Positions 10,347 through 21,088 of a stretch of 37,598 bases of DNA are shown here, piece after piece. This DNA comes from Ophiosphaerella korrae. Its lineage: Eukaryota; Ascomycota; Dothideomycetes; Pleosporales; Phaeosphaeriaceae. The notes under the pieces are model-generated. The model did no database searches, was not told where the DNA came from, and saw only the letters and a program-made list of their open reading frames with translations. Location of the stretch: positions 1 to 37,598 of the forward strand of contig JALNQF010000380.1 of the NCBI GenBank assembly GCA_028456385.1, in the 5' to 3' direction. A program made the translations under genes and the position numbers. Each line of letters opens with the position of its first letter. Position 1 is the stretch's first letter.

Positions 10347-11412
10347 CATAGTTATAATTACATAGTTTACATTATTTGTTTTGCGGATAGAGTATAATAG
10401 GTAGTACAACTTTAACTTCTATCTCTAAAAGACGATAGAATATTTTTAGATATTGCAAAGAGTATAGAGTGTGAAGCTAGTACTATTGCCCTTGTTAGGC
10501 AAAACACTAGAGTTCCTGTTCTAGAGGTCTACGCATTTAAGAGCGACAGTAATTGTTCTGTAAAGGCACTATTTATGCTTATAGAATGTCTTAATAGTAA
10601 CGTTAGAATAGATCTAGGAATAGAAGTTCTACTAGAGTATTAGTAGGATTTCTTTAAAGGTCTAGTAGAGATACACGTAAGTAAGTTACTATATAGAGAT
10701 ACTGTAACTCATTTTGTATTTTAGGTCGAGCTTTTAACTATACAGCTTCTTATAATTGGAACTATCTAGGGAATAAATGAAGATAGTATAATCTAGTAAG
10801 GCCCTATACTTAGACTTAGCAGTCCGTTTGCTACTACTACGGAGTTCTTCTAAGTATAGTGTGCTAAAGCTACGTTTAGTTTATTAGACGATCGACTACG
10901 TTACTTATGTGGGCTATATACTGCTAAACTTGTTCTAAGTATTGAGTCCTTTCTGACGAAGCTGGCTATGGTGGCTAGTCGCCTCTCTAAATTCGACAAG
11001 GGTCTATTTCCTTTTATCTACAGAGATTTTGGTTATAACAATGTTGTTGTAAATGATGACTACTAAATAATTAGTGTAATTGACTAGGAAAAGGCATTTG
11101 CGGCGCCTTAGGAGATTGCTAGAGATTTCCCCTTGACTCTGTTAATCGTTCCGCCCGCTATAGATGCACTATAGAATTATGATAAAGTAGGTAAACTAAG
11201 AGATCCTATTTTAGCAAAAAAGTTTGCTAGCTAGAAAGACTATATCGCGAATATAAAGGATGCGGAAGATGCTAGAAGTATGACGGAGTTGCCGCGTCTG
11301 TTAAATCTTCTACAAGATTCTTGCAAGCAACGCTTAATGACTACGATAACGAGGCTATATCCGTCTAGAAAGGTGGGATTCTACTCTAATTTGGTTCTTG
11401 AAGTTTCTTAAC
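10347..11412 (+). pseudogene. RIP-killed aminoglycoside phosphotransferase-like (APH family) kinase gene
   Basis: One frame stays in register from SYNYIVYIICFAD (10347) through IALVRQNTRVPVLEVYAF and LFMLIECL to the catalytic region FIYRDFGYNNVVVNDDY. This corresponds to the family's HGDFGHNNIVV brace, followed by VID-stop-EKAFAAP-stop-EIA. The family pattern VIDWE..F..PWE shows that both stops are TGG-to-TAG changes. More than ten further TAG/TAA codons occur and no indel is needed. In fungi such APH-like enzymes are multicopy putative small-molecule or protein kinases. The 5' end is not resolved; sequence before 10347 is not readable. Not functional. Confidence 0.8.
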
Positions 11413-11842
11413 ATTAGAGGTTAATAAAAAGAGAAAGGATGGCCTAATTCCAGTTTACTTGATTGTCGCATGAAACGGTTGAACATTGTCGTCTGTCGCG
11501 GAATTGATGCAAGATACAAGCTGTGCAATGCTGTCAGAAATCATAAGTCTTTGCAGATTAACCGACTATCTAGGCCTTTTAGCTTCTCATGATAAGGATG
11601 CTAAAATTGTCCCTAGTCCGGAGTGCGCTTTCTCCTTGAGGCTCAAGTAGAAGGATACTTGAAGGACCACATTAGTAATTTCAAAGTTTAGATGTCTCTA
11701 GTGAATCCTATACAGCCAACCAATCAACTTAGACAATTAATTGCAATTAATTGACTCGTTCGGCGAAGTAATTTAGGTCAAGTCAATATGGAACCCAGCC
11801 ACCCATCCGCGCGCGCCCTCCTGTTTTGATGCTCTACTTCTA
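11413..11842. other. Non-coding interval with a 20-bp palindrome
   Basis: No gene is seen. At 11734-11753 lies CAATTAATTGCAATTAATTG, a perfect 20-bp palindrome that is also a direct repeat of the decamer CAATTAATTG. Confidence 0.4.
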
Positions 11843-12155
11843 CCAAACCGGTCAGCGAAAAACACACCAAAAAACCAAAAATTCAGCACCTAATATCTCC
11901 ACAACCACGTTATAATAAAGTCTGAAAATTTAATAAATTACTCTTGTATATACTCCCTTCCATCTATTAAACTAAACGCTCTTTTACAAATAACTCTAGA
12001 ACTACTAGGCTACACCCTCGAAAAGTGTAATAGATGGAAGAAAGTATGTATGAGAGTAATCTATTAAACATTTAGACTTTATTATATTGTGGTTGTGGAG
12101 ATATTACGTGCTGAATTTTTGGTTTTTTGATGCGTTTTTCGCTGACAGGTTTAGT
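11843..12155. mobile_element. Fold-back/MITE-like element with about 125-bp inverted arms
   Basis: The left arm (about 11843-11972) and right arm (about 12030-12155) are inverted copies. CCAAACCGGTCAGCGAAAAA faces TTTTTCGCTGACAGGTTT, and ACCAAAAATTCAGCAC faces GTGCTGAATTTTTGGT; TCCATCTATTA faces TAATAGATGGA. A loop of about 57 bp carries no coding sequence. Arm differences include C/T changes. I could not fix the ends or a target duplication. Confidence 0.75.
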
Positions 12156-14109
12156 GGTGTGACGGGTCTAGTAGTGCTTCTCTACGTTATCTTTTGAGTC
12201 AACTCAAACAAAACAAAGTAACGCCACTCCCAAGCCAATCAAAGGCCCTTGCTTTGCTTTGATTTGAGTTTGATTGATTGTTGAGAACTCTGCACATCAT
12301 AGCATTATTATCCATCGATTAAAGTCAATTCTGTGCCCTATTATGCTACTCCAGCTGAGTTTTTCTCGTACAGGAGTACAGGACCCACGCATTTGGCCGC
12401 CGAACTGAGCCGGTGATAGAACATATGGTTGGCATACTTCCTTCTAATCACTCAGCGTGCCGGATATACAGTTAACTGCCCTCTCTCTCCTCTTCGCGAC
12501 GTATAGCCCTAATTTGCTTCTAATATCCGGACACTTGAGACTTAGTAGCCTGAGCATCACTATCCGCTCAAGGATTATTCCTAGAATCTCTAAACCAGCC
12601 TGGAATCGCTTCTATTGCTTTGGTGTTATACGTACTGGCTTCTGTTGGCACACCGTCCTTTTCTGTCTCTGATGCCCTGCACGCGCTGGTTTTAGTCGAG
12701 ACTGGTAGAACGATTCGATCTCTCTCTTCAGAACATGCTCACAGTTAGAGTTGCCGAACGGCGCTGCAGCAGAGACTTAGGGCTTGATTCTGTATATCAG
12801 TCCCAGCTCAACAGACTTGACGGACACGAAGCTGCAGATATGAATAATGCGCTTAGACTGGGAGAGCAATTCAACAATCCTACGATTGAATTGACTTTCT
12901 AAGACTAATTACCATGCCTCTCAACTTCTTGCTTAGTAGTGCTGCGCTAGAGCAAAGCCTCAAGGAACGCCTAACGCAGTCAATAAAATCCATAGGAAAA
13001 CCGGCTCCATAACAGTACCACAAGCCCAGCAATCCAACCTTTTGTCCTTCGACAGAGAGCTTTGGAGCCTTCACTAATTTTGTGTCCCGCACTCGCACTT
13101 CTCTCCACGCTTGACTTGTTTGTTGCAGCCAAAAGCACAGCAGGTTGCACAAACACTATCCCCGTCCCCATAATTAACAGGTTCAATGATGATTTCAACT
13201 GCCATTTTGACACAAGATTGATTTATGTAGAGCTTCTCTGCGTGTTAGATGTGTGAGCATTATGTTAACTCAAAGGCATGCTTACCTGAGGGGATGAAAG
13301 TAATGTAGACTCAAATATCGAAACACGGGAGGATGGTAAGGGTGTCTCCTAGATGCAGGAAAGAAGACGGGAATATTAAGATAAGGAGAGGGATTAGCCC
13401 GCGGAAGGGCTATAATGTGGGCCTCTTATGTATTATCTCTGATGAGGCCTTGCCTGCAACAGGGCTATCAGATTGCTGCCTGGAGACAGTTGCACGACAT
13501 GCTGCACTTGCTGGCCAATCGGCTTAGATTCCCCTCTACCCGATAAAACTTGAGGTTGGGGTAGAGTGAATGTCGGGCGCATATTTGTAACCTCTTTACC
13601 TGCTTGAGATAGCACTAAAATTAGCCAAAAAGCCCATTACAAATGAGAAATTGCTTGGGACCAGAGGTTGTGGAGGAGGCATCTCACACGGAGGCACTGG
13701 CGAAAAGCACATCTTGTAAATTAAGCGAAATTGCACATATTCTCGCAGTATGATTGGCGAAACGTCTCATGCTTTGCACCTTTTGCGACCGTACAGCAGC
13801 ACGTTGCGAAGACGGCTTGTCGATAATAGGCATTGGGACGATTTCTCAAAGCGGCTTGGATTCACCCCCTGCATGCGAATAAGCTTATCCGGGAGTAATT
13901 CTATGTGGTACGAGAGAAAGCGCAGTGGCCAAGATAGCCAGAAATTAAAAGCTACTTTTTCCCTGGGTCTCTGTAAGTTGCATTGCGTATAGGAATATAA
14001 AGAAGTCGATTTCACCAAGCTTGACGGACGTATTTTCATTCAAATCAGCATAAAGCTATTTCGGCAGAGGTGATCGGAATTGGCGGCGAGCGCGTGAACG
14101 TGTTCGGAC
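12156..14109. other. No supported gene; hypothetical small frames only
   Basis: Short frames occur on both strands (12980-13213 minus, 77 aa, with a hydrophobic stretch LLIMGTGIVFVQPAVLLAA; 13767-14039 minus; 13750-13992 plus). They overlap one another and show no domain, so none is called. A diffuse inverted repeat of ACTCAAA/TTTGAGT type lies at about 12196-12275. Confidence 0.4.
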
Positions 14110-14111
14110 TA

Positions 14112-16248
14112 GTGTTTCGGTTCAGCAAATGGGCCGGTTCGGCAAATGGGCCAGTCCCACCAAATCACCCTCACGATAACACTAAGTTTCTGAACCATCT
14201 ACAATAGCTCAATAGTTCCAATAATTCATTAAATAACTAAACAAACTACTGCGAAAAAGATGTACTATTTGAATTTTGCTGGGAGGTTAATGTTCCTACC
14301 ACCCCAGGTCGTCCTAGTAGATGCCAGATCACGTGCCTGGGCATCCCCCCCAGCCTCTACATCAGCACTACGCTTCTGTTTTTTCTGTACGGGCTTTGTA
14401 ACAGGCTTTGAAGCCTTTCTCTTTCCCTTTTGGGAAGTTTGTATAGATCTCTAGGTGTTTTGTTTCTCCTGTTTCTTCCGTTCCCGTTCAGCCTGTTTCT
14501 TAGCCTTGATCCTCTCTCTCTCCTCCTTCTTCTCAAGTCTCAACCTTTTTCTTTCTTCTATCTCTTGAAGTTTGAGGACCTTCTGTTAAGCCCTCTCTGC
14601 CTTGACACGAGCTCTCTTAAGCTTTTGTTCTTCTTCTTCTCGTTCCTTGATGTCCTTCCGGGTCTGAGCCTCTCTCAACTTTCTAGGTGACTACAACACT
14701 GCACTACCATAGTATTCCTGCCTCTGTTGAAGGTCTAGAGTCTTGCTCTTCTTCTTCTAATTCGTGGCAACTAATATAGCCTTACGCAGTCCTTCTACTT
14801 CAGTCCTGAGGAGGTCATTCTGGGTAGAGATGTGGTGGAGTGAGCGCTGAATCTTCTGAGTCTCTTTACTACTTGAATCTTTAACTTTAGACTGGATAAG
14901 AGTTTGAATCTTGAGCCAGTCTGTTCTACTTAAGACTAAGACTAAGCTCTCCTGTAATTCTGACTCTAGTGTTGAGTGGGTAAACCTTTTAAGTATAGCC
15001 TCTGCATTAGTAGGCTATATGCCGGTAGCTTCAAAAGCTTTCTCAACTAGATCTTTTCTAGTAAAGACACTAGTCTAGGCCTTCTAGAATATATTAAAGA
15101 AGTCTCCTTTAACTATTGGAATCAGTCCTTAAGCGTTGTGGAGGTGTTCTGTAAGCCTGTTCGAGTAGGCTGTTAAGAGAGGCTTGAACATTACTACATC
15201 AAGTGGTTGTAACGTGTGAGTTAAATAAGGAGGGAATACTATAAGCAGAATTCGATTCTGAATAGTGTATTCAATAAACTCTGGAGTTACATGAGACCTG
15301 TGTCTATCTAGGATAAGTAGTCTCTACGCGCGTCTATCCTTTTGAGCTTTCTCTTTAGTGTATTGATTAAACACCTATTCAAGCCACGCGAGGCCTATCT
15401 CATTATCGCTCTATCTATTAGGAGATGATCTAACAAACAGCTCGTGTTTTCCAGCCTTAATTCCATCTACCTAAGAGGATTGAATAGTTGAGTTAGCTGA
15501 GGCAAATAGTAGTCTAGGAGGGAGAGCTGTTCTATCACTACAAATACATGCTAACAAGGTTATCTACTCTCGAGAACTATCTTGAAGAGATTCTCTTCCT
15601 TCCTTTCTATCCCACATAGCCCTACTGAACACCCTTTTGCTTCTTCTAGTGACCCCAATAAGAAACCCTTTCTCATCCATATTGTACGTGTGCTCAGGCA
15701 GTATCTTGTATTTCTCAATTGTGTGAAGCAGAAGTTCAAAGAATAGTTAATATTTAACTTCTAAATCAGCTGCGTGCCGGTCCCGGTCCATTCCAGTAGT
15801 CCAGTGAGTTGCTAGGTTGATCTTGTTCCGGTTCAAGAATCGAGTAACCCAACTTATGCTCACGTTCTGTTTGGCTATTGAACATGCGAAATTCCGGACC
15901 ATCTCCCTTGTAGGTTGTAGACGACGACCTGTAAGATCTTCAATATACTTCACAAGCTCTACCTCCTGTTGTGGGTTGAGCTTTCGGCGATCAAGTTTCT
16001 GTGCTTCCATTGGTACGTTGATCTGTTTGTGTAGCCTCCTTAAGGATTCACGTGGAACACCATATTTTTTCGCGATTTTTCTGTAAGACCAACCACCACC
16101 TGATCCGTGCGATTCAATTTCTTCAATTGCGTCGTTAATTGGAGCCATATTGGTTGAGTTGTGGGGGGTGGAAGATGAGGATAGGATTAGCCGAATTGGT
16201 GAGGGGTGACCCATTTGCCGAACCGGCCCATTTGCTGAACCGAAACAC
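14112..16248 (-). mobile_element. Complete Fot1/Pogo-type (Tc1/mariner superfamily) DNA transposon, inactive
   Basis: The 2137-bp element has perfect 39-bp terminal inverted repeats (14112-14150 and 16210-16248) starting GTGTTTCGGTTC. TA lies on both sides (14110-14111 and 16249-16250), the expected target duplication. Each TIR holds an internal duplication of the motif GGTTC(A/G)GCAAATGGGCC. One transposase frame fills the interior on the minus strand and is riddled with stops. Being full-length but RIP-decayed, it cannot move itself. Confidence 0.93.
14265..16148 (-). pseudogene. Fot1/Pogo DDE transposase, stop-ridden but full length
   Basis: From Met at 16148 (MAPINDAIEEIESHG) to TAG at 14265 is exactly 628 codons without frameshift. 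The N-terminus has a psq-like helix-turn-helix (WSYRKIAKKYGVPRESLRR) and a CENP-B/Tc5-type HTH (LVKYIEDLTGRRLQPTREMV). The DDE core is readable: NMDEKGFLIG, LLILDRHRSHVTPEF and PPYLTHTLQPLDVVMFKPL. The C-terminus is a long charged coiled-coil tail rich in E, K and R. The frame is open as far as codon 134 (stop at 15747), after which about 14 internal TAG/TAA codons occur at positions suiting Trp or Gln. This pattern points to RIP. Confidence 0.9.
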
Positions 16249-16272
16249 TAGTGCCATGCCCCGTCTTGCTGT

Positions 16273-16470
16273 TCCCGTGGCTTGGCGTTTTCGCCGCGGA
16301 CTCGCATCCTGACTTTCACCCTCTCTACCTTGAAACTCAGCAGCAACACATTTAAGCACTTCGATCCTGCGATTGCAATCAGTATAGCTAGTAATCCAGC
16401 ACCTTTAGCCGCCCAAAGGAGATGGCGTGTGCCAACACAGACGAAGAAAGGTACGTCGGCGCAACTCTCG
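16273..16470 (+). pseudogene. Truncated 5' copy of the 7204-7395 gene start
   Basis: Aligns with the promoter and first codons of the DUF7924-like pseudogene: shared GCGGACTCGCAT, GCAACACAT and TCAGCACCTTTAGCCGC blocks. The encoded PAPLAAQRR and VPTQTKKGTS match the other copy. The start codon position reads ATA instead of ATG. This copy has fewer RIP changes than 7204-7395 and stops matching after about 35 codons. The Fot1 element is inserted immediately to its left. Confidence 0.7.
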
Positions 16471-17232
16471 TCATACCGTAACCGTTCTAACTGTCAAAGC
16501 ACCAATCGCATCGAGGTCATATTAGGCCCTGTTTGGTGCGCCGAGAGACGTCAGCTGCAGTCACAATTAGCTGTCTTTCCTCTCAATGCGGACCTCTGGT
16601 TCTAGGAAAAGCGCTACCGGAAACGGTAATATTACACTGCAATGATGCTCGGACATTTTTATTGATTGCCGGCTCAACATTATAACGACCTTATTGTACG
16701 ACAACAGAGTCAGCTGGAGTAGTCAGCCCCTGCACTTAGTAAATGTGGGCGAGTGTCAGCTGGAAATGTACTTGAACCTAATTGATTATTCCCAATACCT
16801 TGTAGTTGTGTGTTTCTTGAGCTTGGAAGGAAACATGCTTCCTGAAATTATCTCTGATAGTGCTTACCGCTTTACTTTACCGCCGCAAATTGCGAATATT
16901 GTATGAGCGCATAGGTAGTTAATATGAAGACTTCGGACTCATATCACACATGATCCGTCTCTTAGAAATTATTCTTACTCCTAAGCAAACAACACGATCT
17001 CGCCTAGCTATTTTAGGCCTAGTTGAGCTTAGCGCGCCTAGTTTAGCAATACTTGGTAACTAAGGTTCGGTTCTTTGGCTGCCTAGCTGTTGACCGACGT
17101 CTAAGTTTCCGCAAAGCCTACAAAGATTGCTCGCACCGACTCTCTGCTGCGCCGCACCTCATCTACAGCAAAATTTCCTAACATTCCACACATTCCGAGA
17201 CCCATGCGCAGTCCACTGTCCTGTCATCGGCC
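16471..17232. other. Intergenic region and promoter of the GGCT-like gene
   Basis: No gene is seen. Low-complexity TAG-rich patches at 16970-17050 resemble RIP-affected DNA. The last 130 bp before 17233 are C-rich, as often in fungal promoters and 5' UTRs. No clear TATA box. Confidence 0.4.
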
Positions 17233-18036
17233 ATGGACTATCTCGAGCTAGACAACTCCGCCTTGCAGGCTTTCCAGGAACTAGGGGGAGACACTGACTT
17301 GCAACACGTCTCATCAAAACCTACCATCCCTACCTCTACTACCTCACGCACCCGTCCCTGCCGCCGAATAGAGGCTACATACTTGTTCCGCCTCGAAAAT
17401 CCGTTTCACACGCCTCGGGATATAGCCAACGCTCTCGGCCTACTCCGTGTACCACAGCTGGAAAGTGGCACTGCTCAAGACGGTGAAGTGAGTTTCTGTC
17501 GGCTGTCACAGTCGAGCATCAACGCCCTTGATTCTTGGGTCACGAAACACCACCCAAACCAGAAAGTCACCAAGATCCGCATCGGGCTCGCGCACAAAGA
17601 TGCCGGGGAGCTGCCGTTGTTGGGGCGCGATGCAACACTTCCTCAGCACCGCCCCCATCTCCTAACCATCCCCACCACACAGCATGTGCTCGAGTACCCT
17701 GTTTATTACTTCTTCTATAGTACTCTGGCGGATCCGGCGCGGCTCGAACGGCTTTTCGGTGTCCCTGCCTCTAAGCTCCCACCCTTGCAAACCGCCGTAT
17801 TGCTGGATGGGCGCATTAGAACTTGGGCCGGCAAGTATCGAGCGTTAGTTGATGGCCCAGGGAACATGGTGAATGGTTTCGCATATGCCGTTACGGCGGC
17901 CGACCAGGAGGATGCACTCAGGGTGTATGAGGGTGATAGTTATGAGGTTGTTGCCGCAAAGATGATTGTGGATGGAAAGGAAATAATGGGGAGGACGTTT
18001 CGGTTTGCGGGGTTCGAGGATGAGTTGACTGGGTAA
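17233..18036 (+). CDS. Gamma-glutamylcyclotransferase-like (GGCT/AIG2-like) protein
   Basis: Single-exon, 267 aa. The C-terminal half (about 156-262) has the GGCT-like fold signature: a VYYFFYSTLADPARLERLFG strand-helix, a central RTWAGKYRALVDGPG...VNGFAYAV segment, then ALRVYEGDSYEVV. In the family the motif is FxYGTL, and a Glu in the (Y/F)EG..Y segment is catalytic; here Glu233 is retained but the Gly of YGTL is Ser (163). The N-terminal 150 residues contain no domain I recognise. Known family members act on gamma-glutamyl amino acids or amines; the fungal AIG2-like branch is uncharacterised. The start at 17233 (GGCCATGGAC context) is the first Met, with stops upstream. No signal peptide, so probably cytosolic. 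The gene appears intact, with balanced codon use, unlike the RIP-affected DNA to its left. Confidence 0.85.
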   Translation: MDYLELDNSALQAFQELGGDTDLQHVSSKPTIPTSTTSRTRPCRRIEATYLFRLENPFHTPRDIANALGLLRVPQLESGTAQDGEVSFCRLSQSSINALDSWVTKHHPNQKVTKIRIGLAHKDAGELPLLGRDATLPQHRPHLLTIPTTQHVLEYPVYYFFYSTLADPARLERLFGVPASKLPPLQTAVLLDGRIRTWAGKYRALVDGPGNMVNGFAYAVTAADQEDALRVYEGDSYEVVAAKMIVDGKEIMGRTFRFAGFEDELTG

Positions 18037-18397
18037 GGATCATCCACTCTGGACCTTAGCAATCGAATCAACATACGGCAGTTCGCCCCGAACAAACACG
18101 CATTTAAAATTGAAGTTCTGCGTTGAGATTACCAAACATGGGACTTCGGCTATTTGAGAAAAAGCGTATCGAGCTTGCCAATTTTCAACCCACTCCTCTG
18201 AGAAGAGAAGGCGCACCGCGCCATAACTCATGGTAACGCATCATCCTCAAGGCAGTTACCAGACACCATGAATAAACAAAAGCAACGTGTTCCACGCGCT
18301 CCACTCCACGCGTCCCACTTCTCCGTCACACTTCACGTACCCTATCCTAACACCCTAAACTGCACACTGTTCTACCTACTTCACCAAGCACTTCATA

Positions 18398-19719
18398 ATG
18401 TCTTCTCCCCAAACTCTTCTCTACTTCAAGGCCGCCCTCGGGCGCGCCGCTCTACTTTGTCAATTGCGTTTCCCGCTTGCGCAGCCCCTGAACCCCTTCA
18501 ACTTGACTCTCTATCCCCCGTTTCCTCTTTGTTGTCAATTTCATCATCTCCTTCTGGCTCCCCTGGCTCCTCGCATCTCCCCCTGAACTTTGGCACCGAG
18601 TTCGAACTCATTATCCGTCCGAAGGACATTGCCTTCCTATCTCCCGATCTCCGCCTCCCTGATACCGATGCGAGCCATCGTCTAAGACGCGACTTCAACC
18701 GCGACCTGCTTCACGTCGTCGCGAAGGTGCTTTCTGACTCTGGCCTCGCGTGCAAGATGATGAGTCGAAGCCCGACTACTCTCAGTGGCACATAACCATG
18801 GATGCGTCTCTTTCGAAGAAGCACCTTGCTGATGGCTTCTGTGAGTGAAATCAAAGAGCCATGCTCAATGACTTCCTTTTCCTCTTCGAAAATGTCATCT
18901 TGTCTTGGCACCTGTTAATGAGTTGAGCCTAGATCCGGTCGAAATTGTGACACCTGTCGTCAAGGCAGATGTGGCTTGGAAGGCAACCATCGACAAGTTC
19001 TGGTCGATCATCCGAGAGCATTTCGGCCTTCGACGCGATACCTCTTGCGGCATGCACGTCCATGCCTCGCCAGCGCAAGGCCGATTCGACATCGATCAAC
19101 TGCGCAGCATCGCCAAGGCAGTTGTTCTGTGGGAACGCAATACGTCTCGACGCGCTCCACCATCACGAGACGACTGAGTTCAGAGCTTCCGCTTAAGCAA
19201 CGTCCACGGCGCAGTACCTGTCGCTCGCACAATACAGACACACAGTCCATTGAGAGGTCTACGGCATGCGTTTAGTCATATTGATCATGCCTCTCGAAAC
19301 GACATTGTCACCTGTGTGTGTCCTGATAAGCACCGCGCCTGGAATTTCCTCCCGCGCGCGAGACTGGCCACGGCAGTGTCGAGTTCCGTCGTCCGCCTGG
19401 CGTTACGACTGCTATGAAGGCAAAACATTGGATTGCCTTCACTATGGCCTTTGTAGATATGGCACTGCGATCCAACCTAGACCGTATTGCTCGACGGTTG
19501 TCAAAACACCACCTTCAGCATCGCAACACAGGCGCGGCTTCCAGATCCGACGACTTGTTACTCGCGTCGGCCGAACATCTTGGTGTATATTCTACCTTAG
19601 ACCCACGACTCCGCCAACTTGACGAGCCGCGGTCGCTCCACATTACCATGATGCGACCAGACCAGATCAGTTGGCTGCAACGACTCGACGACGATTACTA
19701 TCTCAGCGCCAACGCGTAA
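18398..19719 (+). pseudogene. Amidoligase-like (Amidoligase_2) gene broken by small indels
   Basis: LNFGTEFELIIRPKD (about 18585-18630) is the ATP-grasp-like opening of fungal putative amidoligases. After a frame change near 18755 comes DESKPDYSQWHITMDASLSKKHL, then a plausible intron (GTGAGT at 18841, acceptor AG at 18931-18932). PVEIVTPVVKADVAWK and DTSCGMHVHASPAQG follow; the latter has the family's CGxHVH motif. Further frame changes occur near 19138 (WER to IRLDALHHHET), about 19185 and about 19365. The end GDDYYLSANA-like stretch finishes at 19719. Damage is by indels, not stop conversions, so RIP is not the cause. The start is uncertain: Met at 18398 or an in-frame start at 18268. Sequencing error is a possible alternative. 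The family is inferred to make amide bonds. Confidence 0.7.
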
Positions 19720-20162
19720 GCACTGGCGCCCTTTCAACATCTACTTTTCACACTTACATCTTTCCTTTCTTCACCATCGAAAATCACAAAACAATCACAA
19801 AAACTGGCAAGGAACGAACTTCTGAGGTTGGCACGAGTGCGGGGCTCGAGCTTCCGACTAAGAGGGACTTCCGAAAAATGCGGAGGCAAAAGGAAAGGTT
19901 TCGGGTATTCAGGGCAGACGATCGATTTCATTAGTACGGCAGACCACCGAAGCGGCTGAACGGTTAATGCGAGGCATGAAACTGTGTTGGAGTGGCAATA
20001 TTGACGGTGATACAATGTTCGACTCTGTATAAGAACGCGGCTCTGGAAAGGGAGGTATATCCTGTCGTCACGTTGTGGCTGACGTGAACAGGGCGAACAG
20101 AATCTGTCTCATTCCCATTTCGCCCGCGTAAGTTGTGATTCCTTGTTTCCTTTTGAGTCTAG
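19720..20162. other. Intergenic, no gene supported
   Basis: Short overlapping frames at 19671-19934 (+) and 19734-20015 (-) show no domain. Nothing else is evident. Confidence 0.4.
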
Positions 20163-20651
20163 CTAGCTAACAGTCTCAGACGCTGTAATCCCTATTGTGT
20201 CACTATACAATGTTTGGATGAAGGAGAAGGAAGGGAAGGGGAAAACATGAAGAACATCCTCAACTTGACCTACATCTGCTTCGAGGCACATCTTATCATT
20301 CAACATGCACGAAAAAACATACCAGCCATGCCAGCTCTCCGTTCCATCGCGATCCAGACTTCCATGCCTTGACACGAATTCCGGGTCGAGCGACCTACTG
20401 AAGGGTAGGTAGTAGGACCAGAAGATACGTGGCGCTGCTATTGGGCCGTTGGGCAGCTTGAAAAGCCTGTCACAAAGAACGTGATAATCATCTTCGAAGC
20501 TTGTTTGGATGGTGAGAAGGGGAAGACAGAGGGCACGGTGGTGAAGATGAAAGGTGTACTTGGGTTTGTAAAGGGCGGAGAGACGATGCAGAGTGCGAGG
20601 TTGTGGAGATGTCTGTTGTGGGGATAGGGGTAGAACAATGGTTGAAACCAT
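20163..20651 (-). CDS. Hypothetical protein, 162 aa
   Basis: An open frame of 162 codons ends in DVLHVFPFPSFSFIQTLYSDTIGITASETVS. The middle part (about 60-120) has a globular-looking composition with several Trp, Tyr and Cys (IFWSYYLPFSRSL, ESWHGWYVFSCML). I recognise no domain, signal peptide or membrane segment. The N-terminal 50 residues are Pro/His/Leu-rich and may be a 5' UTR read through, so a later start is possible. It could also be a chance frame. Confidence 0.3.
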   Translation of the reverse strand: MVSTIVLPLSPQQTSPQPRTLHRLSALYKPKYTFHLHHRALCLPLLTIQTSFEDDYHVLCDRLFKLPNGPIAAPRIFWSYYLPFSRSLDPEFVSRHGSLDRDGTESWHGWYVFSCMLNDKMCLEADVGQVEDVLHVFPFPSFSFIQTLYSDTIGITASETVS

Positions 20652-21088
20652 GACGTAATTAGGCGTCGAGAAATATGTGGCTAGTTGGGCTTATGCACTC
20701 GCTCGAGCGTATTGAGCACATTGAAACATCACATATTGTGGAGATCTCAGATTCAAACTTCATCCATGTTTAAATGGCTAAGCTTTCGCCCATTGCTCTC
20801 TCTCCTTGGAGGTTTTTGATTTGGTATCTAGAAACCTCCCCCTAGATTTTCCTAATTTCTCGGAAAGGATGCTGTGCTCTTCTAGTAAAACTGCTCTATC
20901 CTAACCTGTAAATGTACTAACCTCTTTACGCACTCGTGCCTTCTATTCTCAACTACAAGGTTTCATCCGTCTCTCTCCCTTTGCCCTTTACGTCTCTTTG
21001 ACGGATTCCCAGCGTTGCAGTACTTGCAGCTACTTGCAGCTACTTGCAGCGAGTTTTGTGGTGATTAGGGTTGTGAAGCGGGCTCAAC
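20652..21088. other. Intergenic with tandem decamer
   Basis: No gene is seen in most of the interval. At about 21020-21051 the decamer CTACTTGCAG is repeated three times, immediately upstream of the truncated frame at 21089. Confidence 0.5.

Noticed and set aside
12980..13213. 77-aa minus-strand frame with a hydrophobic N-terminal stretch, possible small secreted protein
   Set aside because: Overlaps other chance frames, no cysteine pattern or clean signal peptidase site, and no flanking support.
14260..14690. Leu/Phe/Ser-rich frames on the plus strand suggesting a membrane protein
   Set aside because: They are the antisense of the Lys/Glu-rich C-terminal tail of the Fot1 transposase.
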